Positions 8,306 through 18,009 of a stretch of DNA of 64,000 nt are shown in pieces; position 1 is the first letter of the stretch; every line of letters begins with the position of its first letter. The stretch is from NCBI RefSeq assembly GCF_017353255.1, contig NZ_JAFMYU010000013.1:62001-126000 (forward strand), in the 5' to 3' direction. The stretch comes from Fibrella aquatilis. GTDB taxonomy: Bacteria; Bacteroidota; Bacteroidia; Cytophagales; Spirosomataceae. The position numbers and the translations under genes were made by a program. The notes beneath the pieces are model-generated. The model worked only from the letters and a program-made list of their open reading frames with translations, was not told the DNA's origin and ran no database searches.

Positions 8306-9581
8306 AAAGTCCAAACGCCGCTTTGATCTGATCTACGAAATCGAGTTTTTCCCAGGTAAACAGTTCTACCTCGACAGTTTTGGTATGGCCGTTGCCGCCG
8401 AAGGTTTTTGTTACTACCTCGTTTTTACGACCCATGTGGCCATAAGCAGCTGTCTCTGAATAGATTGGATTGCGTAGTTTCAGGCGTTGCTCAATGGCGT
8501 AGGGACGCATATCGAAAATGCGGCCGATGGCTTCGGCAATGGCACCGTCGTGCAGGTCCGTTTTGGCCGTACCGTAGGTGTTGACGTATAGGCCACAGGG
8601 TTTGGCCACGCCAATGGCGTAGGATACCTGCACCAGCACCTGATCGCAGAGGCCCGCCGCCACCATGTTTTTGGCAATGTGCCGGGTAGCATACGCCGCC
8701 GACCGGTCTACTTTCGAGGGGTCTTTGCCCGAAAAGGCACCACCACCGTGGGCACCCTTGCCGCCGTAGGTATCCACAATGATTTTGCGGCCCGTGAGGC
8801 CCGTGTCGCCGTGGGGGCCGCCAATGACAAACTTGCCCGTGGGGTTGATGTAGTACGTGATGTCGTCATTGAAAAGGCCCTGGAGTTCGGGTTTCAGCTT
8901 GGCCTTCACGCGGGGGATCACCAGGTTAATGATGTCTTCACGGATCTTAGCCAGCATCACCTCGTCGGCGTCAAAATCATCATGCTGGGTCGATACCACA
9001 ATGGTGTCGATGCGAATGGGCCGGTCGTCGTCTGAATACTCAATCGTCACCTGCGACTTGGCGTCGGGGCGGAGGTAGCCAATGAGGCCGGGTTCGGTAT
9101 TGCGAATGAGCGACATCTCGCGCAGGATGGCGTGGGCCAGATCCAGCGGCAGGGGCATAAAATTGTCGGTCTCGTTGGTGGCGTAGCCAAACATCATACC
9201 CTGATCACCGGCACCCTGCGCGTTGGCCTTCGACTCGAAGTCGTCGGCAGCGGCGGCGCGGTCAACGCCCATGTTGATATCCGCCGACTGATCGTGCAAC
9301 GCCGAGAAGATGCCGCACGAATTGGCTTCGAACATGTACTCGCTCTTGGTGTAGCCAATCTTGCGGATCACCTCACGCGTGATCTTCTGCACGTCCAGGT
9401 ACGTCTCGGTCTTTATTTCGCCCGCCAGCACCACCTGCCCGGTGGTAACCAGTGTTTCGCAGGCAACTTTACTCGACGGATCAAAGGCTAAGAAGTTATC
9501 GATGAGGGCGTCGGAGATCTGATCGGCGACTTTGTCGGGGTGTCCTTCAGAAACTGACTCGGACGTAAATAGATAAGGCAT
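8304..9581 (-). CDS. metK: S-adenosylmethionine synthetase
   Basis: Makes SAM from methionine and ATP in the cytoplasm. The 425 residues carry the signatures [21 protein letters not shown] at the N-terminus, [16 protein letters not shown] in the centre, and [19 protein letters not shown]. The start at 9581 is chosen because homology begins at [10 protein letters not shown]; the upstream in-frame ATG (9614) would add 11 unrelated residues. A Bacteroidota-type -7 box lies 31 bp upstream. It is convergent with the hibernation factor gene. Confidence 0.97.
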   Translation of the reverse strand: MPYLFTSESVSEGHPDKVADQISDALIDNFLAFDPSSKVACETLVTTGQVVLAGEIKTETYLDVQKITREVIRKIGYTKSEYMFEANSCGIFSALHDQSADINMGVDRAAAADDFESKANAQGAGDQGMMFGYATNETDNFMPLPLDLAHAILREMSLIRNTEPGLIGYLRPDAKSQVTIEYSDDDRPIRIDTIVVSTQHDDFDADEVMLAKIREDIINLVIPRVKAKLKPELQGLFNDDITYYINPTGKFVIGGPHGDTGLTGRKIIVDTYGGKGAHGGGAFSGKDPSKVDRSAAYATRHIAKNMVAAGLCDQVLVQVSYAIGVAKPCGLYVNTYGTAKTDLHDGAIAEAIGRIFDMRPYAIEQRLKLRNPIYSETAAYGHMGRKNEVVTKTFGGNGHTKTVEVELFTWEKLDFVDQIKAAFGL

Positions 9582-9611
9582 TGCGACTCCGTTAGGACTT
9601 GGTTGAAGTCG

Positions 9612-9619
9612 CAAAACTA
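9612..9619 (-). promoter_or_regulatory. metK: Candidate metK -7 promoter box
   Basis: On the minus strand this reads TAGTTTTG, a perfect match to the Bacteroidota -7 consensus TAnnTTTG, 31 nt from the metK start codon. No good -33 TTG at proper spacing was found, so confidence is limited. Confidence 0.4.
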
Positions 9620-9894
9620 ATCAAAAAGAAACTGTCCTCAGCCGCCCGCGCGGATCCAACGCATCAGGGGGCGCAGATAACGCATTCAGCACTTAGCACC
9701 GTGGCTCGTTGGTTAGGCAAAACAAGCCATTTTCATTAGTTACGTTCCCCATTCTTTAAGTAGTATTCACCAACGTTTACTGGAATACTTACCACTAAGA
9801 AAATAGTCTGATAAACTGATTGTTATGGCGCTTTATTTGACTATAGTTATTGAAAAATGACCAGATTATCCATTCACTATTACCAATTATACTC
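9620..9894. other. Intergenic region between divergent metK and cyclase
   Basis: About 275 bp between divergent genes. I see no ORF, strong hairpin, RNA gene or recognisable riboswitch. It becomes AT-rich toward the cyclase and presumably holds the promoters of both genes. Confidence 0.5.
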
Positions 9895-11412
9895 ATGTTT
9901 CTGTCCTCTTTATACCGACATCTAGTTAGCTGGTTTGGCTGTAGCGTGGCGCTGTGGCTGCTTATGGCCCTCCCCCTTCAGGCGCAGCAATCGGGCGGGT
10001 CACTGGCCTATTGGGAAAAAGCCTTACCCCGCCAGACCGATAGCCTGCGCAAAGCCGAAGTGCTCCTCTTTATTTCGAAGGGGTACGAAACCACCGATCC
10101 CACCCACGCTATTGCCTACGCCCAGCATTCGCTGGACATTGGTCAGGCCAACAACGCACCCAGAACCATTGGGTTGGCCTCGCTGCAACTGGCCCGAATT
10201 CATACCCTGCTGGGCAACAAGCGCAAAGCCCGCCAGGCTCGGCGGCTGGCCGAAGCCAACCTGAAAGACGTAGACCTGATGGCCGATCTGGACCGGCTTG
10301 AAACCCAGAAGATCGCGGCCGAAGAGTCGGCAGAGGCCCAGCAACAGGCAGTGGTGGTGTCGCAGCAGCAGGTAAGTGCGCTTAGTTCCGAGACCCGGCT
10401 AAAGACCCGTGAACTAACCTTACGCACCAAACAGCTGACCCAGCAAAGCCAACTGCTGGGATCGAAAGACGCACTCATCAGCCAGCGTGATTCGGTGCTG
10501 ACCAAGCGCGACTCGGTGCTGACAAGCCGAGAACTGGAGTTGCGTTTTCAGGCCGACCAAATCAAACTACTGGAACAACAACGCGCTTTGCAGGCCGCAG
10601 AGGCCGTTTACGAACGCACCGTACGCAATGCACTGCTGGCCGGGGGTAGTCTGCTGCTGGTGCTGGCGGGCTTGCTCTGGCGGCTTATTGCCAACAAGCA
10701 ACGCGCCAACCGCGCCCTGGCCCGGAAGAATCACGAGTTGGATATCTCGCGCCGCCGGTCGGACGAATTACTGCTGAATATACTGCCGGCCGAACTGGTG
10801 GAAGAACTCAAGATCAGCGGCATTACCCAGACCCGCCACCACGACGAGGTGACAATCATGTTCACCGATTTCAAAGACTTCACCCGCATCAGCGAACTGC
10901 TCACCCCTACCGAACTGGTCCGCGAGATCGACTACTGTTTCCGGCAGTTCGACAAAATCATCAGCAAGTACCCCAGTATTGAAAAAATAAAAACCATCGG
11001 CGACTCCTACCTCTGCGCCGGTGGCCTGCCCGACCCCCACGCCGACCATGCCACCGAAGTAGTGGCTGCGGCGCTGGAAATCCGGGATTTCATTGCCAAC
11101 CTCTGCGAAGAGCGCACCCGCGAAGGCAAACTGGCTTTCCAGGTACGCATTGGCGTACATACTGGCCCCGTGGTGGCGGGTGTGGTGGGGGCCACCAAAT
11201 TTGCCTACGACATCTGGGGCGACACCGTCAACACGGCCTCGCGGCTCGAATCGGCCTGCGAAATAGGGCGCGTCAACATCTCGGACGCCACCTACCAACG
11301 CATCAGTTCGCAGTTCTCCTGCGCCTACCGGGGCCAAATTGCCGCCAAAAACAAGGCCGAAATGAGTATGTATTTTGTTGATCTCCTGCCCGAAGCTGTA
11401 TCAGTTCTGTGA
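9895..11412 (+). CDS. Membrane-anchored class III adenylate cyclase
   Basis: A 505-aa protein with a signal/anchor at the N-terminus (about residues 10-30, ending LPLQAQQ). A sensor region with a helical TPR-like part follows. Next comes a long Q/L-rich coiled coil (about 140-255), one transmembrane helix (about 258-276), a short coiled linker, and a catalytic CHD domain (about 320-500). Catalytic residues are visible: metal Asp in MFTDFKDF and GDSYL, substrate Lys in EKIKTIGD, and Asp/Asn in YDIWGDTVNTASR. The Lys...Asp pair favours cAMP over cGMP. The start is the ATG at 9895; the longer frame begins at TTG. The HD protein follows at 11493. Confidence 0.9.
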   Translation: MFLSSLYRHLVSWFGCSVALWLLMALPLQAQQSGGSLAYWEKALPRQTDSLRKAEVLLFISKGYETTDPTHAIAYAQHSLDIGQANNAPRTIGLASLQLARIHTLLGNKRKARQARRLAEANLKDVDLMADLDRLETQKIAAEESAEAQQQAVVVSQQQVSALSSETRLKTRELTLRTKQLTQQSQLLGSKDALISQRDSVLTKRDSVLTSRELELRFQADQIKLLEQQRALQAAEAVYERTVRNALLAGGSLLLVLAGLLWRLIANKQRANRALARKNHELDISRRRSDELLLNILPAELVEELKISGITQTRHHDEVTIMFTDFKDFTRISELLTPTELVREIDYCFRQFDKIISKYPSIEKIKTIGDSYLCAGGLPDPHADHATEVVAAALEIRDFIANLCEERTREGKLAFQVRIGVHTGPVVAGVVGATKFAYDIWGDTVNTASRLESACEIGRVNISDATYQRISSQFSCAYRGQIAAKNKAEMSMYFVDLLPEAVSVL

Positions 11413-11492
11413 CCTTCTCCGTCAGAACAAAACAAAAGGCTGCCTCAACCGGTATACTAATCCCGACGCAAGTCATTTTTGGCTGTTTTGTC

Positions 11493-12062
11493 ATGCAACT
11501 GCAACACGCCTGCGACTATATGCTGAACCGGCTGGCCCGCGAACTCGACTCGCGGCTCACCTACCATAACCTGGCCCACACCACCGACGTGATGGCCCAG
11601 ACGGCGCGTATTGCCCAGGCTGAAGGCATCACCAACCCAACCCAACTGGCATTGCTGCAAACAGCGGCCTGTTACCACGACAGTGGCTTTCTAAACGTTT
11701 ATGACCAGCACGAGGCCGAAGGCTGCCGCATAGCCACTGACACATTGCCCCGGTTCGGCTACTCACCCGCTCAGATCAACACGATTTGCCGACTCATCAG
11801 CGCCACCAAAATCCCCCAGTCGCCAACCGATAAATTAGGCGAGATTCTCTGCGATGCCGACCTCGACTACCTGGGTCGTTCAGACTACAGCACAATCAGT
11901 GGGCACCTCCTGACCGAATGGCTGGCGTTTGACCGAATACCCGACCCAGCGCAGTGGGGAGCTATTCAACGCAATTTCCTAAGCCAGCACCGTTACTTCA
12001 CCGCCACCAATCGGCGCCTGCGCAGCCACAGCAAACAACAGGTATTGGTGAGTGTGGGGTAA
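11493..12062 (+). CDS. HD-domain phosphohydrolase
   Basis: A 189-aa HD superfamily protein. The metal-binding pattern is present: H in LTYHNLAHTTDV, HD in ACYHDSGFL, a later HEAEGC, and D in EILCDADLDYLGR. No transmembrane part is seen. The likely role is hydrolysis of a phosphomonoester or cyclic nucleotide. Its position 80 bp after an adenylate cyclase suggests, without proving, that it degrades the same messenger. The ATG at 11493 is preferred over a GTG at 11409 that overlaps the cyclase stop. Its stop codon directly abuts that of the convergent lycopene cyclase gene (0-bp gap). Confidence 0.8.
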   Translation: MQLQHACDYMLNRLARELDSRLTYHNLAHTTDVMAQTARIAQAEGITNPTQLALLQTAACYHDSGFLNVYDQHEAEGCRIATDTLPRFGYSPAQINTICRLISATKIPQSPTDKLGEILCDADLDYLGRSDYSTISGHLLTEWLAFDRIPDPAQWGAIQRNFLSQHRYFTATNRRLRSHSKQQVLVSVG

Positions 12063-13217
12063 CTAGAAAATCTTCTTCCGAAACACGTCGATGGCGCCGG
12101 CGATGAAGGGAGAGAGCGGTACGCTGTTCATAATGCGGATGTCTTCCCAGAAACTGGTGTCTTCATCCAAAAACCGGAGGATGTCTTCGGGCGGATTGCG
12201 CTGGTAGAGGTGCGTGAAGATATCATCGGCGGGGTGGCGGTTGTTTTGCAGGACGTTCAGCAACACGCTATCCAGCCAACCTTTGAATGGCTTGGTAAAC
12301 CACGACTTACGCCGTTCGGGCTTGCCTGTGGCGACCAACAGGTTCACCAGCTCGCGGAGGTAGCCTTGCGTGCGCTGAAAGGTGTAGCCCGTAGACGGCT
12401 TGGTATACCCGCCCGACGTACCGATGCGCACGATATGCTCGGCAGGGTTTTCGGGTGCGGATTCGTCTGACATCGGAATGACACCAAACTCTGTTTCACT
12501 GATGGTGTAGTTACCAGCATCGAGGTAGGTGGCGATGTAGGTGCGGAGTGAATCTTCGTATTGAGCCGGTTCCAGCAAATGATCGTTGAAGATGGTGTAT
12601 TCAACCAACGCTGTTTTCTCGTCAAACGGTAGGACGTACAAGAACCGGCAGTCACCTTCCTGCGCCACCCGGAAATCCATAATGCGCGGATGGTTCACGT
12701 CAAAACAGGGCTTTTCGGTGGTGATGACCCAGCCTTTAAAATGCTGCAACAGGTTGTGGTTGTCTGGGTTCTTGAGGTTAAGCGAATACGTGCTGTCGAA
12801 AACATAACCGGCCATAACCGGCTCATCGTCTACAATCAGGAAACCACCATCGGCCGTATCTTTCAATCGGTTGATGGTGCCCTGCCGAAATTCGATGTTA
12901 GGAAAATGAGCTAAATGCGCCTTTATATGGCCGTAGAAGTCGATACCCCGCAGCATCTTGTATTGATAGGCGCCAATATCGAGCGGGCCGGAGAGCGTCG
13001 TGCCATAGAAGTCGACCGTCTTCCATTTGCGGAAGATGATAGACTCAAACGGACCTTCGCCACGCTCCCAGAAGCACCAGGTCCGGTCGTTCTGATTTTT
13101 AACTTCTTTGTCAATAATCAGCATCGACCGGTCACGCAGGGGCGATAGGGTAAGGTAGTAGGCCAGACTCAGGCCCGCCATGCCGCCTCCTGCAATGATA
13201 AAGTCGTATTTTTTCAT
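12063..13217 (-). CDS. crtY: Lycopene beta-cyclase
   Basis: A 384-aa flavoprotein of the lycopene cyclase family, which forms the beta-ionone rings of carotenoids. The N-terminal dinucleotide-binding motif is IIAGGGMAGLSLAYYL. Further family features are NDRTWCFWE, the FDSTYS segment, PFDEKTALVEYT and GGYTKPSTGYTFQRT. No other carotenoid gene is next to it here, so the pathway must be scattered. Pigmentation is common in this order. Confidence 0.9.
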   Translation of the reverse strand: MKKYDFIIAGGGMAGLSLAYYLTLSPLRDRSMLIIDKEVKNQNDRTWCFWERGEGPFESIIFRKWKTVDFYGTTLSGPLDIGAYQYKMLRGIDFYGHIKAHLAHFPNIEFRQGTINRLKDTADGGFLIVDDEPVMAGYVFDSTYSLNLKNPDNHNLLQHFKGWVITTEKPCFDVNHPRIMDFRVAQEGDCRFLYVLPFDEKTALVEYTIFNDHLLEPAQYEDSLRTYIATYLDAGNYTISETEFGVIPMSDESAPENPAEHIVRIGTSGGYTKPSTGYTFQRTQGYLRELVNLLVATGKPERRKSWFTKPFKGWLDSVLLNVLQNNRHPADDIFTHLYQRNPPEDILRFLDEDTSFWEDIRIMNSVPLSPFIAGAIDVFRKKIF

Positions 13218-13348
13218 ACTCGGCTCAATAACTGTCCGTGACCATTTCGGGCGGCCTTCTGTAATACACTAAGTACGTAGCTACTCAAATTGTTTCCAAC
13301 CCGATTCGCTACGGATATACCCCCTACATTGTTCTAGTCCGACGGGCA

Positions 13349-16300
13349 TTACCTAAGGCGCAAATCGGCTTGGGCTTCATCATCTTCACCGTTCAAATAC
13401 CCATTACCAGCCGTCGAGTCGCTGTCGGGTTTGTCGCTGCTCAGCACCTGCGCGCGCAGCACGAAAGCGGACTTGCTGGTGGCGGCACCGGTTTTAAGTT
13501 TAATTGAACGTATTACGCTGCCCCCTGCTGGCACACTTAACCCAGCGGCAGTCACCAACGTACCGTTACTGCTCCAGCCATTGCCGCTCAGGAACGTGAC
13601 CCCAGCAGGCAGTTGCACCTGTACACCCACGGCCGAAGCCGCCGCACCACCCGTGTTGGTCAGCGTCAGGTTGGCCGTCAAGGTATCATTAGCGGCCACC
13701 ACGCGCCTGCTCAGGGCCAGGGTAAGTTGCAAATCGGTCTTGGTGGGGTCAACCGGTGGCTGATTAATCACCACGGCGGGCAGGGGTAGTTGGTAAGGAT
13801 TGGGCGAAACAAATATGGCGGTGCTGCCTGGGCCACCTACACGGAAAAGCGTAGTTGCAGTGTCATCTTCGCCGTCACCCGTTCCCGAATCAACACGGCT
13901 ATCGGGGTCTGTGTTGTTGCCCAACGTAAGCTGTGCAGCCACAGCATATGTTCCAGCTACTGTAGGCCTCAGCCGAATGGTATAAGCCGAATCTGGGGTA
14001 GTCATTTGAGCAATGAAAGCCGATAATTCCCCACCAGCATACATCACATTGGGCGGCATGTCAACCACCTGAAGATTGGGTGGAAGTTTACACTTCCATT
14101 GGGTGTAGATCAGTGGCACTGCTGGCGTCTGATTCTGAACCTGCACGGTCAGTAGTATATCGCCATTAGTGGGTACCCACAAGCGATTTGTTTTCAAAAT
14201 AAGCCGTAAATCAGCCGGGGGTAATGTGTCTTTAATCAGAACCAGCGACGTAAAAGGCTTCAGCTTTACTACATCATTGAGCTTGTAGTAATTATTTTTC
14301 ACATCGCGATAATTACCAGCCATAGTCAGCGTAGTATCGCGCAGGGTGGGGTTGTAGAGCAGTTTAGCGTACTCATCGGGCGGCAGGCGCTTATAAGTGC
14401 CTTGATTAACTGCCAAATTGTCAAGATATATCGGGTGACTAGATTCCACAGCCTGCACAATCAAGATGGTCTGGGTTTCAGCCATAGTAGTAATCAGCGT
14501 AGCAGATTGTCGACTGCGTGTAGTACCTATGGTCAGCGTAGCACGGTTGCTAACATCTTGATAGGGTGCAAACTTCTGTCGAAAATACACCTGCACTGTC
14601 TGAGCGCTATCGGGCGAAACAGCATCGAACTTAATACTGAAGCTATCATTGGCCGCCAACGACCCTACTTCTACTGAGGGTATTTGGTAAGAGTCGGTTT
14701 TACCCGATGGCGGCGAAAAACTGATCTTCATACTTCCACCATCTAGTGGGCTCGATGGCGTCCAGTTTATTTTTCCGTTGCCATAGGGACTCCAGGTATA
14801 CCAGTTACCAAGAGATGTCTGAAAATTTTCGCCGTAATACTGCACACCATCCCCGCCACTGGGAAGGTATTCGGGGTATTGAATGGGCGTACCCCGCGAG
14901 TGTAGGTCATGCCCAAATCTTGCCCGCCACTGATCAAGTGTAATGCGAGCATACTGATAGCTGTTCACTACCGCCTGTATGTTATTGGGATTAATAAATA
15001 CTGACGCATAATAATTGTTGTCGAAAACGCCATACTGTTGCAAATCATCAGCGTTTGACTCTACTTCAATCGCTATCTGTCTGGCCTCGCGCCCTACAAA
15101 AATGTTGTGTTGCACATCGTGGCCACGCATTACACACAATCCTGCGTCGTGGTACATGGTAAACTGCGACATGCCATTGTTAAATGAGGTGTTTCCATGT
15201 ACCTGAACATTGTTAGTTGCATGGAGATAAATGCCCCACTGGTGATTCTGGAAAACAGTGTTATCACCGATGTCAACGTGTTGTACACAATTGTCGAGTA
15301 AAATGCCATTAGCACCCGAAAACTGCTTTTGGTATGACCCTTCTGGCGCACCCAGTCCATTATAAATGATATTTGAGAGAAGGTGAATATTTTCCATCTG
15401 GGCTTTATTCCCGTTGAAGGCATATAGTCCCCCTCCGTCGCTCTTGGTCATGCAGTAATTGGAAATCACATTTTGCCGAATGGTGGTATTGTTCCAGAAC
15501 GTGATGCCGTTGTAGCCTACACTGTCGATCACGTTGTTTTCGATCAGCACGTTTTGCGCCACCGACTGAATACCGTTATACTGCCCGTCGCCGCTTTTGC
15601 CCCGCCCCGGCAGCACGCCCACCCGCCGGAGGGTATTGTTGCGCAGGATAACGTCGCGATAGTTACCGTCTACGTAAATACCGTTATTGTTGGTATTCAG
15701 CAGCTTACAGTTATCGACCAGCACGTCGCGGCCCGAGCCGGTAATGATAAGTCCATCCTCGCCCGAGTTGACCATGTCAACGCCGACGAGCGAAAAGCTG
15801 GACGAGTTACTCACTGCAACGGCCGTAGCCAGACTCTCGGCCAGGTGCAGATTGCGCAGCACCACGTTGGAGGCATTGTACATATCGACCCCTTTCTCAT
15901 TGACCGTAGCTGTGATGGCCTGACTGTTGGGGTTGGCCAGCGAGTCGAACAGGAGGATAGTTTTCGACGAGGGCGTGTAGCACCATTCGCCGGACTGGTC
16001 AAGGGTTTTGGGGTGGTTCTGGATGAAAAACCCCCACCCATCGGCGGGGTAGTAGTTAGAGTTGTTGAACAGGTTGAGGGCGTTGTCATATTGGGCGTCG
16101 ATGATAGCACGGTCGATGATCCACTGCGTAGGTCGCATGGCTACTTCGCCCCCGGCCAGCCCTTTTGGCAGGGTCTCAACGCTCACAATCTGGTATTTCT
16201 GGTTGTGGCTGTAGATAGTCAGGTAGCCTTTGTTGGGCGTATCAGCATTAGGGTAACGCCCCAGCGGCAGGGCCACTTCACTCCGGTGCACACCCGTTAC

Positions 16301-16747
16301 GCGGTCGCCGCAGGCAGCGCAGTTGGCTTGCCAGACGTTGGCATTAGCGCTTGTGCGGGTCCAGCCGGTCAGGGGGATTGACCCACTCAATACAGGCTTG
16401 TTGCCAGCCCCGTAGGCTGCAAACACAATAGGCCGACCCACCGCCCCCGACCGGCTGATCTGAAGCGTACCCCGGAAGGTGTCGCCCCGCTTGAACAGCA
16501 CCGAATCACCGGGTTGCAGGGCCAGCGAACTCACTTTACCCAGACTCTGAAACGCCTGCGCTACCGTCCGACCCGAGTTGCCATCATTACCCGTAGCTGA
16601 GACGTAATAGGTTGTCTGCGCCTTACCCAACCACGGCAGGAGCAACAGGCAACAGCAGAGTATGAGTTTGCCGGGAGATTGGTTGGCTAAAGAGCGAGAA
16701 ATAGCCCGTTCTGAGGCCGGGCGACCAGTGGGTAATCGGTGTTTCAT
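13349..16747 (-). CDS. Secreted right-handed beta-helix protein with C-terminal DUF11-like domains
   Basis: A 1132-aa exported protein (signal around residues 25-45, LILCCCLLLLPWLGKAQ). Residues 45-600 read as a parallel beta-helix: YVSATGNDGNSGRTVAQAFQSL entry, then repeated rungs such as VLVDNCKLLNTNNNGIYVDGN and VLIENNVIDSVGYNGITFWNN. This layout is found in polysaccharide lyases and other carbohydrate-active proteins. Then follow a carbohydrate-binding-like module (SLGNWYTWSPYG), a possible CARDB/DUF11 region, and two acidic NGxxxGEDDEA-type motifs (DSRVDSGTGDGEDD; DSTAGNGYLNGEDD) at domain ends. No classical type IX sorting domain is visible. The substrate is unknown. Confidence 0.85.
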   Translation of the reverse strand: MKHRLPTGRPASERAISRSLANQSPGKLILCCCLLLLPWLGKAQTTYYVSATGNDGNSGRTVAQAFQSLGKVSSLALQPGDSVLFKRGDTFRGTLQISRSGAVGRPIVFAAYGAGNKPVLSGSIPLTGWTRTSANANVWQANCAACGDRVTGVHRSEVALPLGRYPNADTPNKGYLTIYSHNQKYQIVSVETLPKGLAGGEVAMRPTQWIIDRAIIDAQYDNALNLFNNSNYYPADGWGFFIQNHPKTLDQSGEWCYTPSSKTILLFDSLANPNSQAITATVNEKGVDMYNASNVVLRNLHLAESLATAVAVSNSSSFSLVGVDMVNSGEDGLIITGSGRDVLVDNCKLLNTNNNGIYVDGNYRDVILRNNTLRRVGVLPGRGKSGDGQYNGIQSVAQNVLIENNVIDSVGYNGITFWNNTTIRQNVISNYCMTKSDGGGLYAFNGNKAQMENIHLLSNIIYNGLGAPEGSYQKQFSGANGILLDNCVQHVDIGDNTVFQNHQWGIYLHATNNVQVHGNTSFNNGMSQFTMYHDAGLCVMRGHDVQHNIFVGREARQIAIEVESNADDLQQYGVFDNNYYASVFINPNNIQAVVNSYQYARITLDQWRARFGHDLHSRGTPIQYPEYLPSGGDGVQYYGENFQTSLGNWYTWSPYGNGKINWTPSSPLDGGSMKISFSPPSGKTDSYQIPSVEVGSLAANDSFSIKFDAVSPDSAQTVQVYFRQKFAPYQDVSNRATLTIGTTRSRQSATLITTMAETQTILIVQAVESSHPIYLDNLAVNQGTYKRLPPDEYAKLLYNPTLRDTTLTMAGNYRDVKNNYYKLNDVVKLKPFTSLVLIKDTLPPADLRLILKTNRLWVPTNGDILLTVQVQNQTPAVPLIYTQWKCKLPPNLQVVDMPPNVMYAGGELSAFIAQMTTPDSAYTIRLRPTVAGTYAVAAQLTLGNNTDPDSRVDSGTGDGEDDTATTLFRVGGPGSTAIFVSPNPYQLPLPAVVINQPPVDPTKTDLQLTLALSRRVVAANDTLTANLTLTNTGGAAASAVGVQVQLPAGVTFLSGNGWSSNGTLVTAAGLSVPAGGSVIRSIKLKTGAATSKSAFVLRAQVLSSDKPDSDSTAGNGYLNGEDDEAQADLRLR

Positions 16748-16931
16748 GAAGTCGTCGAGTAATTGGCAAGCGAAAAACCGGTGCGCGTCTACAAGGGACA
16801 GGGCAACGGGAAGGCAAAAATGCGGTATTACAGCGTACCTCCGTTTAGTTACACCTTCTAAATACGTGTAACTCTATCATATGGATTGTCTATAATACCC
16901 AGTGACTTTATATTATTATTCCACAAAAAGA

Positions 16932-16952
16932 AGCCCGGCTGTCTGCCGGGCT
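16932..16952 (-). terminator. Intrinsic terminator of lipA
   Basis: AGCCCGGC (16932-16939) pairs with GCCGGGCT (16945-16952). On the minus strand the stem is followed by CTTCTTTTTG, a T-rich tract. Confidence 0.85.
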
Positions 16953-16989
16953 ATCTATGTCATTATCTAGCAGTGGGTTAGCAACACGT

Positions 16990-17868
16990 TTACACATGCA
17001 CGTGACGCTCGGCATGGTAGCTAGACCGCACCAGCGGGCCTGCTTCAACGTACTTGATGCCGCGCTGCTCGCCCTGTTCTTTATACATGGCAAACGTATC
17101 GGGGTGGATCCAGTCGATTACCTCGTGGTGCATTTTGGTGGGTTGCAAATACTGACCCAACGTCAGGATATCACAGCCATTTTCGACCAGGTCATCCATG
17201 GCTTTGAGCACCTCGTCCTGCGTTTCGCCCAGGCCCAGCATAATACCGGTTTTGGTGCGTTGGCCGTAGTCTTTGGTACGCCTGATCTGCTCGAGGCTGC
17301 GTTCATACCGTGCCTGCGGTCGAACGCGCCGATACAGCCGCTCAACGGTTTCCATGTTATGCGACACCACCTCCTGTCCGCCTTCGATCATGCGAATCAG
17401 GGCATCCCAGTTCCCTTTGGTGTCAGGAATCAGTGTTTCGATGGTGGTAGTCGGAGAAGCTTCTTTCACCGCCCGCACCGTCTGATACCAGATTTCGGCA
17501 CCCCGGTCTTTTAGCTCGTCGCGGTTGACGGACGTAATCACAGCGTGCTTCACTTTCATGAGCAGAATAGCCTCGGCCACGCGGCGGGGTTCGTCGGTAT
17601 CGTACTCGTTGGGGCGACCCGTGGCCACGGCGCAAAACGTACAGCTCCGGGTGCAGACGTTGCCCAGGATCATGAACGTGGCCGTGCCAGCACCCCAGCA
17701 TTCGCCCATATTGGGGCAGTTGCCGCTTTCGCAGATGGTATGCAGTTTATAGGTATCCACCAACTTCCGCACACTGGCATATTCGGGGCCGATGGGCAGT
17801 TTCACCCGCAGCCAGTCGGGCCGTTTCTGGCGTTGCTGTTGGGACGGAATTACCGGTAAGTCAATCAT
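16990..17868 (-). CDS. lipA: Lipoyl synthase
   Basis: A radical-SAM enzyme that inserts two sulfurs into protein-bound octanoyl groups. The 292 residues show both clusters: the auxiliary iron-sulfur cysteines in [13 protein letters not shown] and the SAM cluster CTRSCTFC. Other family marks are [33 protein letters not shown] and the C-terminal [10 protein letters not shown] serine. The start at 17868 gives the normal length. It is monocistronic, with its own terminator and a repeat-rich region upstream. Confidence 0.97.
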   Translation of the reverse strand: MIDLPVIPSQQQRQKRPDWLRVKLPIGPEYASVRKLVDTYKLHTICESGNCPNMGECWGAGTATFMILGNVCTRSCTFCAVATGRPNEYDTDEPRRVAEAILLMKVKHAVITSVNRDELKDRGAEIWYQTVRAVKEASPTTTIETLIPDTKGNWDALIRMIEGGQEVVSHNMETVERLYRRVRPQARYERSLEQIRRTKDYGQRTKTGIMLGLGETQDEVLKAMDDLVENGCDILTLGQYLQPTKMHHEVIDWIHPDTFAMYKEQGEQRGIKYVEAGPLVRSSYHAERHVHV

Positions 17869-17920
17869 GGTGTATCTCCACTCGTTTCTTCAAAAATGCG
17901 TTTGAGCGGGGTAAAGTTCT

Positions 17921-18007
17921 TTTTTAATGTGCAATGTATAATGGCTCCGCACAGGAAAGCCCGGTCGCGGAGCCATTATTCATTGTACATTATACATTGT
18001 ACATTAA
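17921..18007. repeat. Imperfect long inverted repeat with TGTACAATG words
   Basis: The left arm, about 17921-17952 (TTAATGTGCAATGTATAATG then GCTCCGC), pairs with the right arm, about 17967-18007. The right arm has extra TGTACAAT units inserted. It lies downstream of the minus-strand gene 18010-18894 and upstream of lipA, and is a likely terminator of the same type as the other hairpins. Confidence 0.75.
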
Positions 18008-18009
18008 AG

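Noticed and set aside
9850-9894. Upstream TTG start for the adenylate cyclase
   Set aside because: The ATG at 9895 directly opens a good signal/anchor sequence; the extension is not needed and begins with a weak codon.
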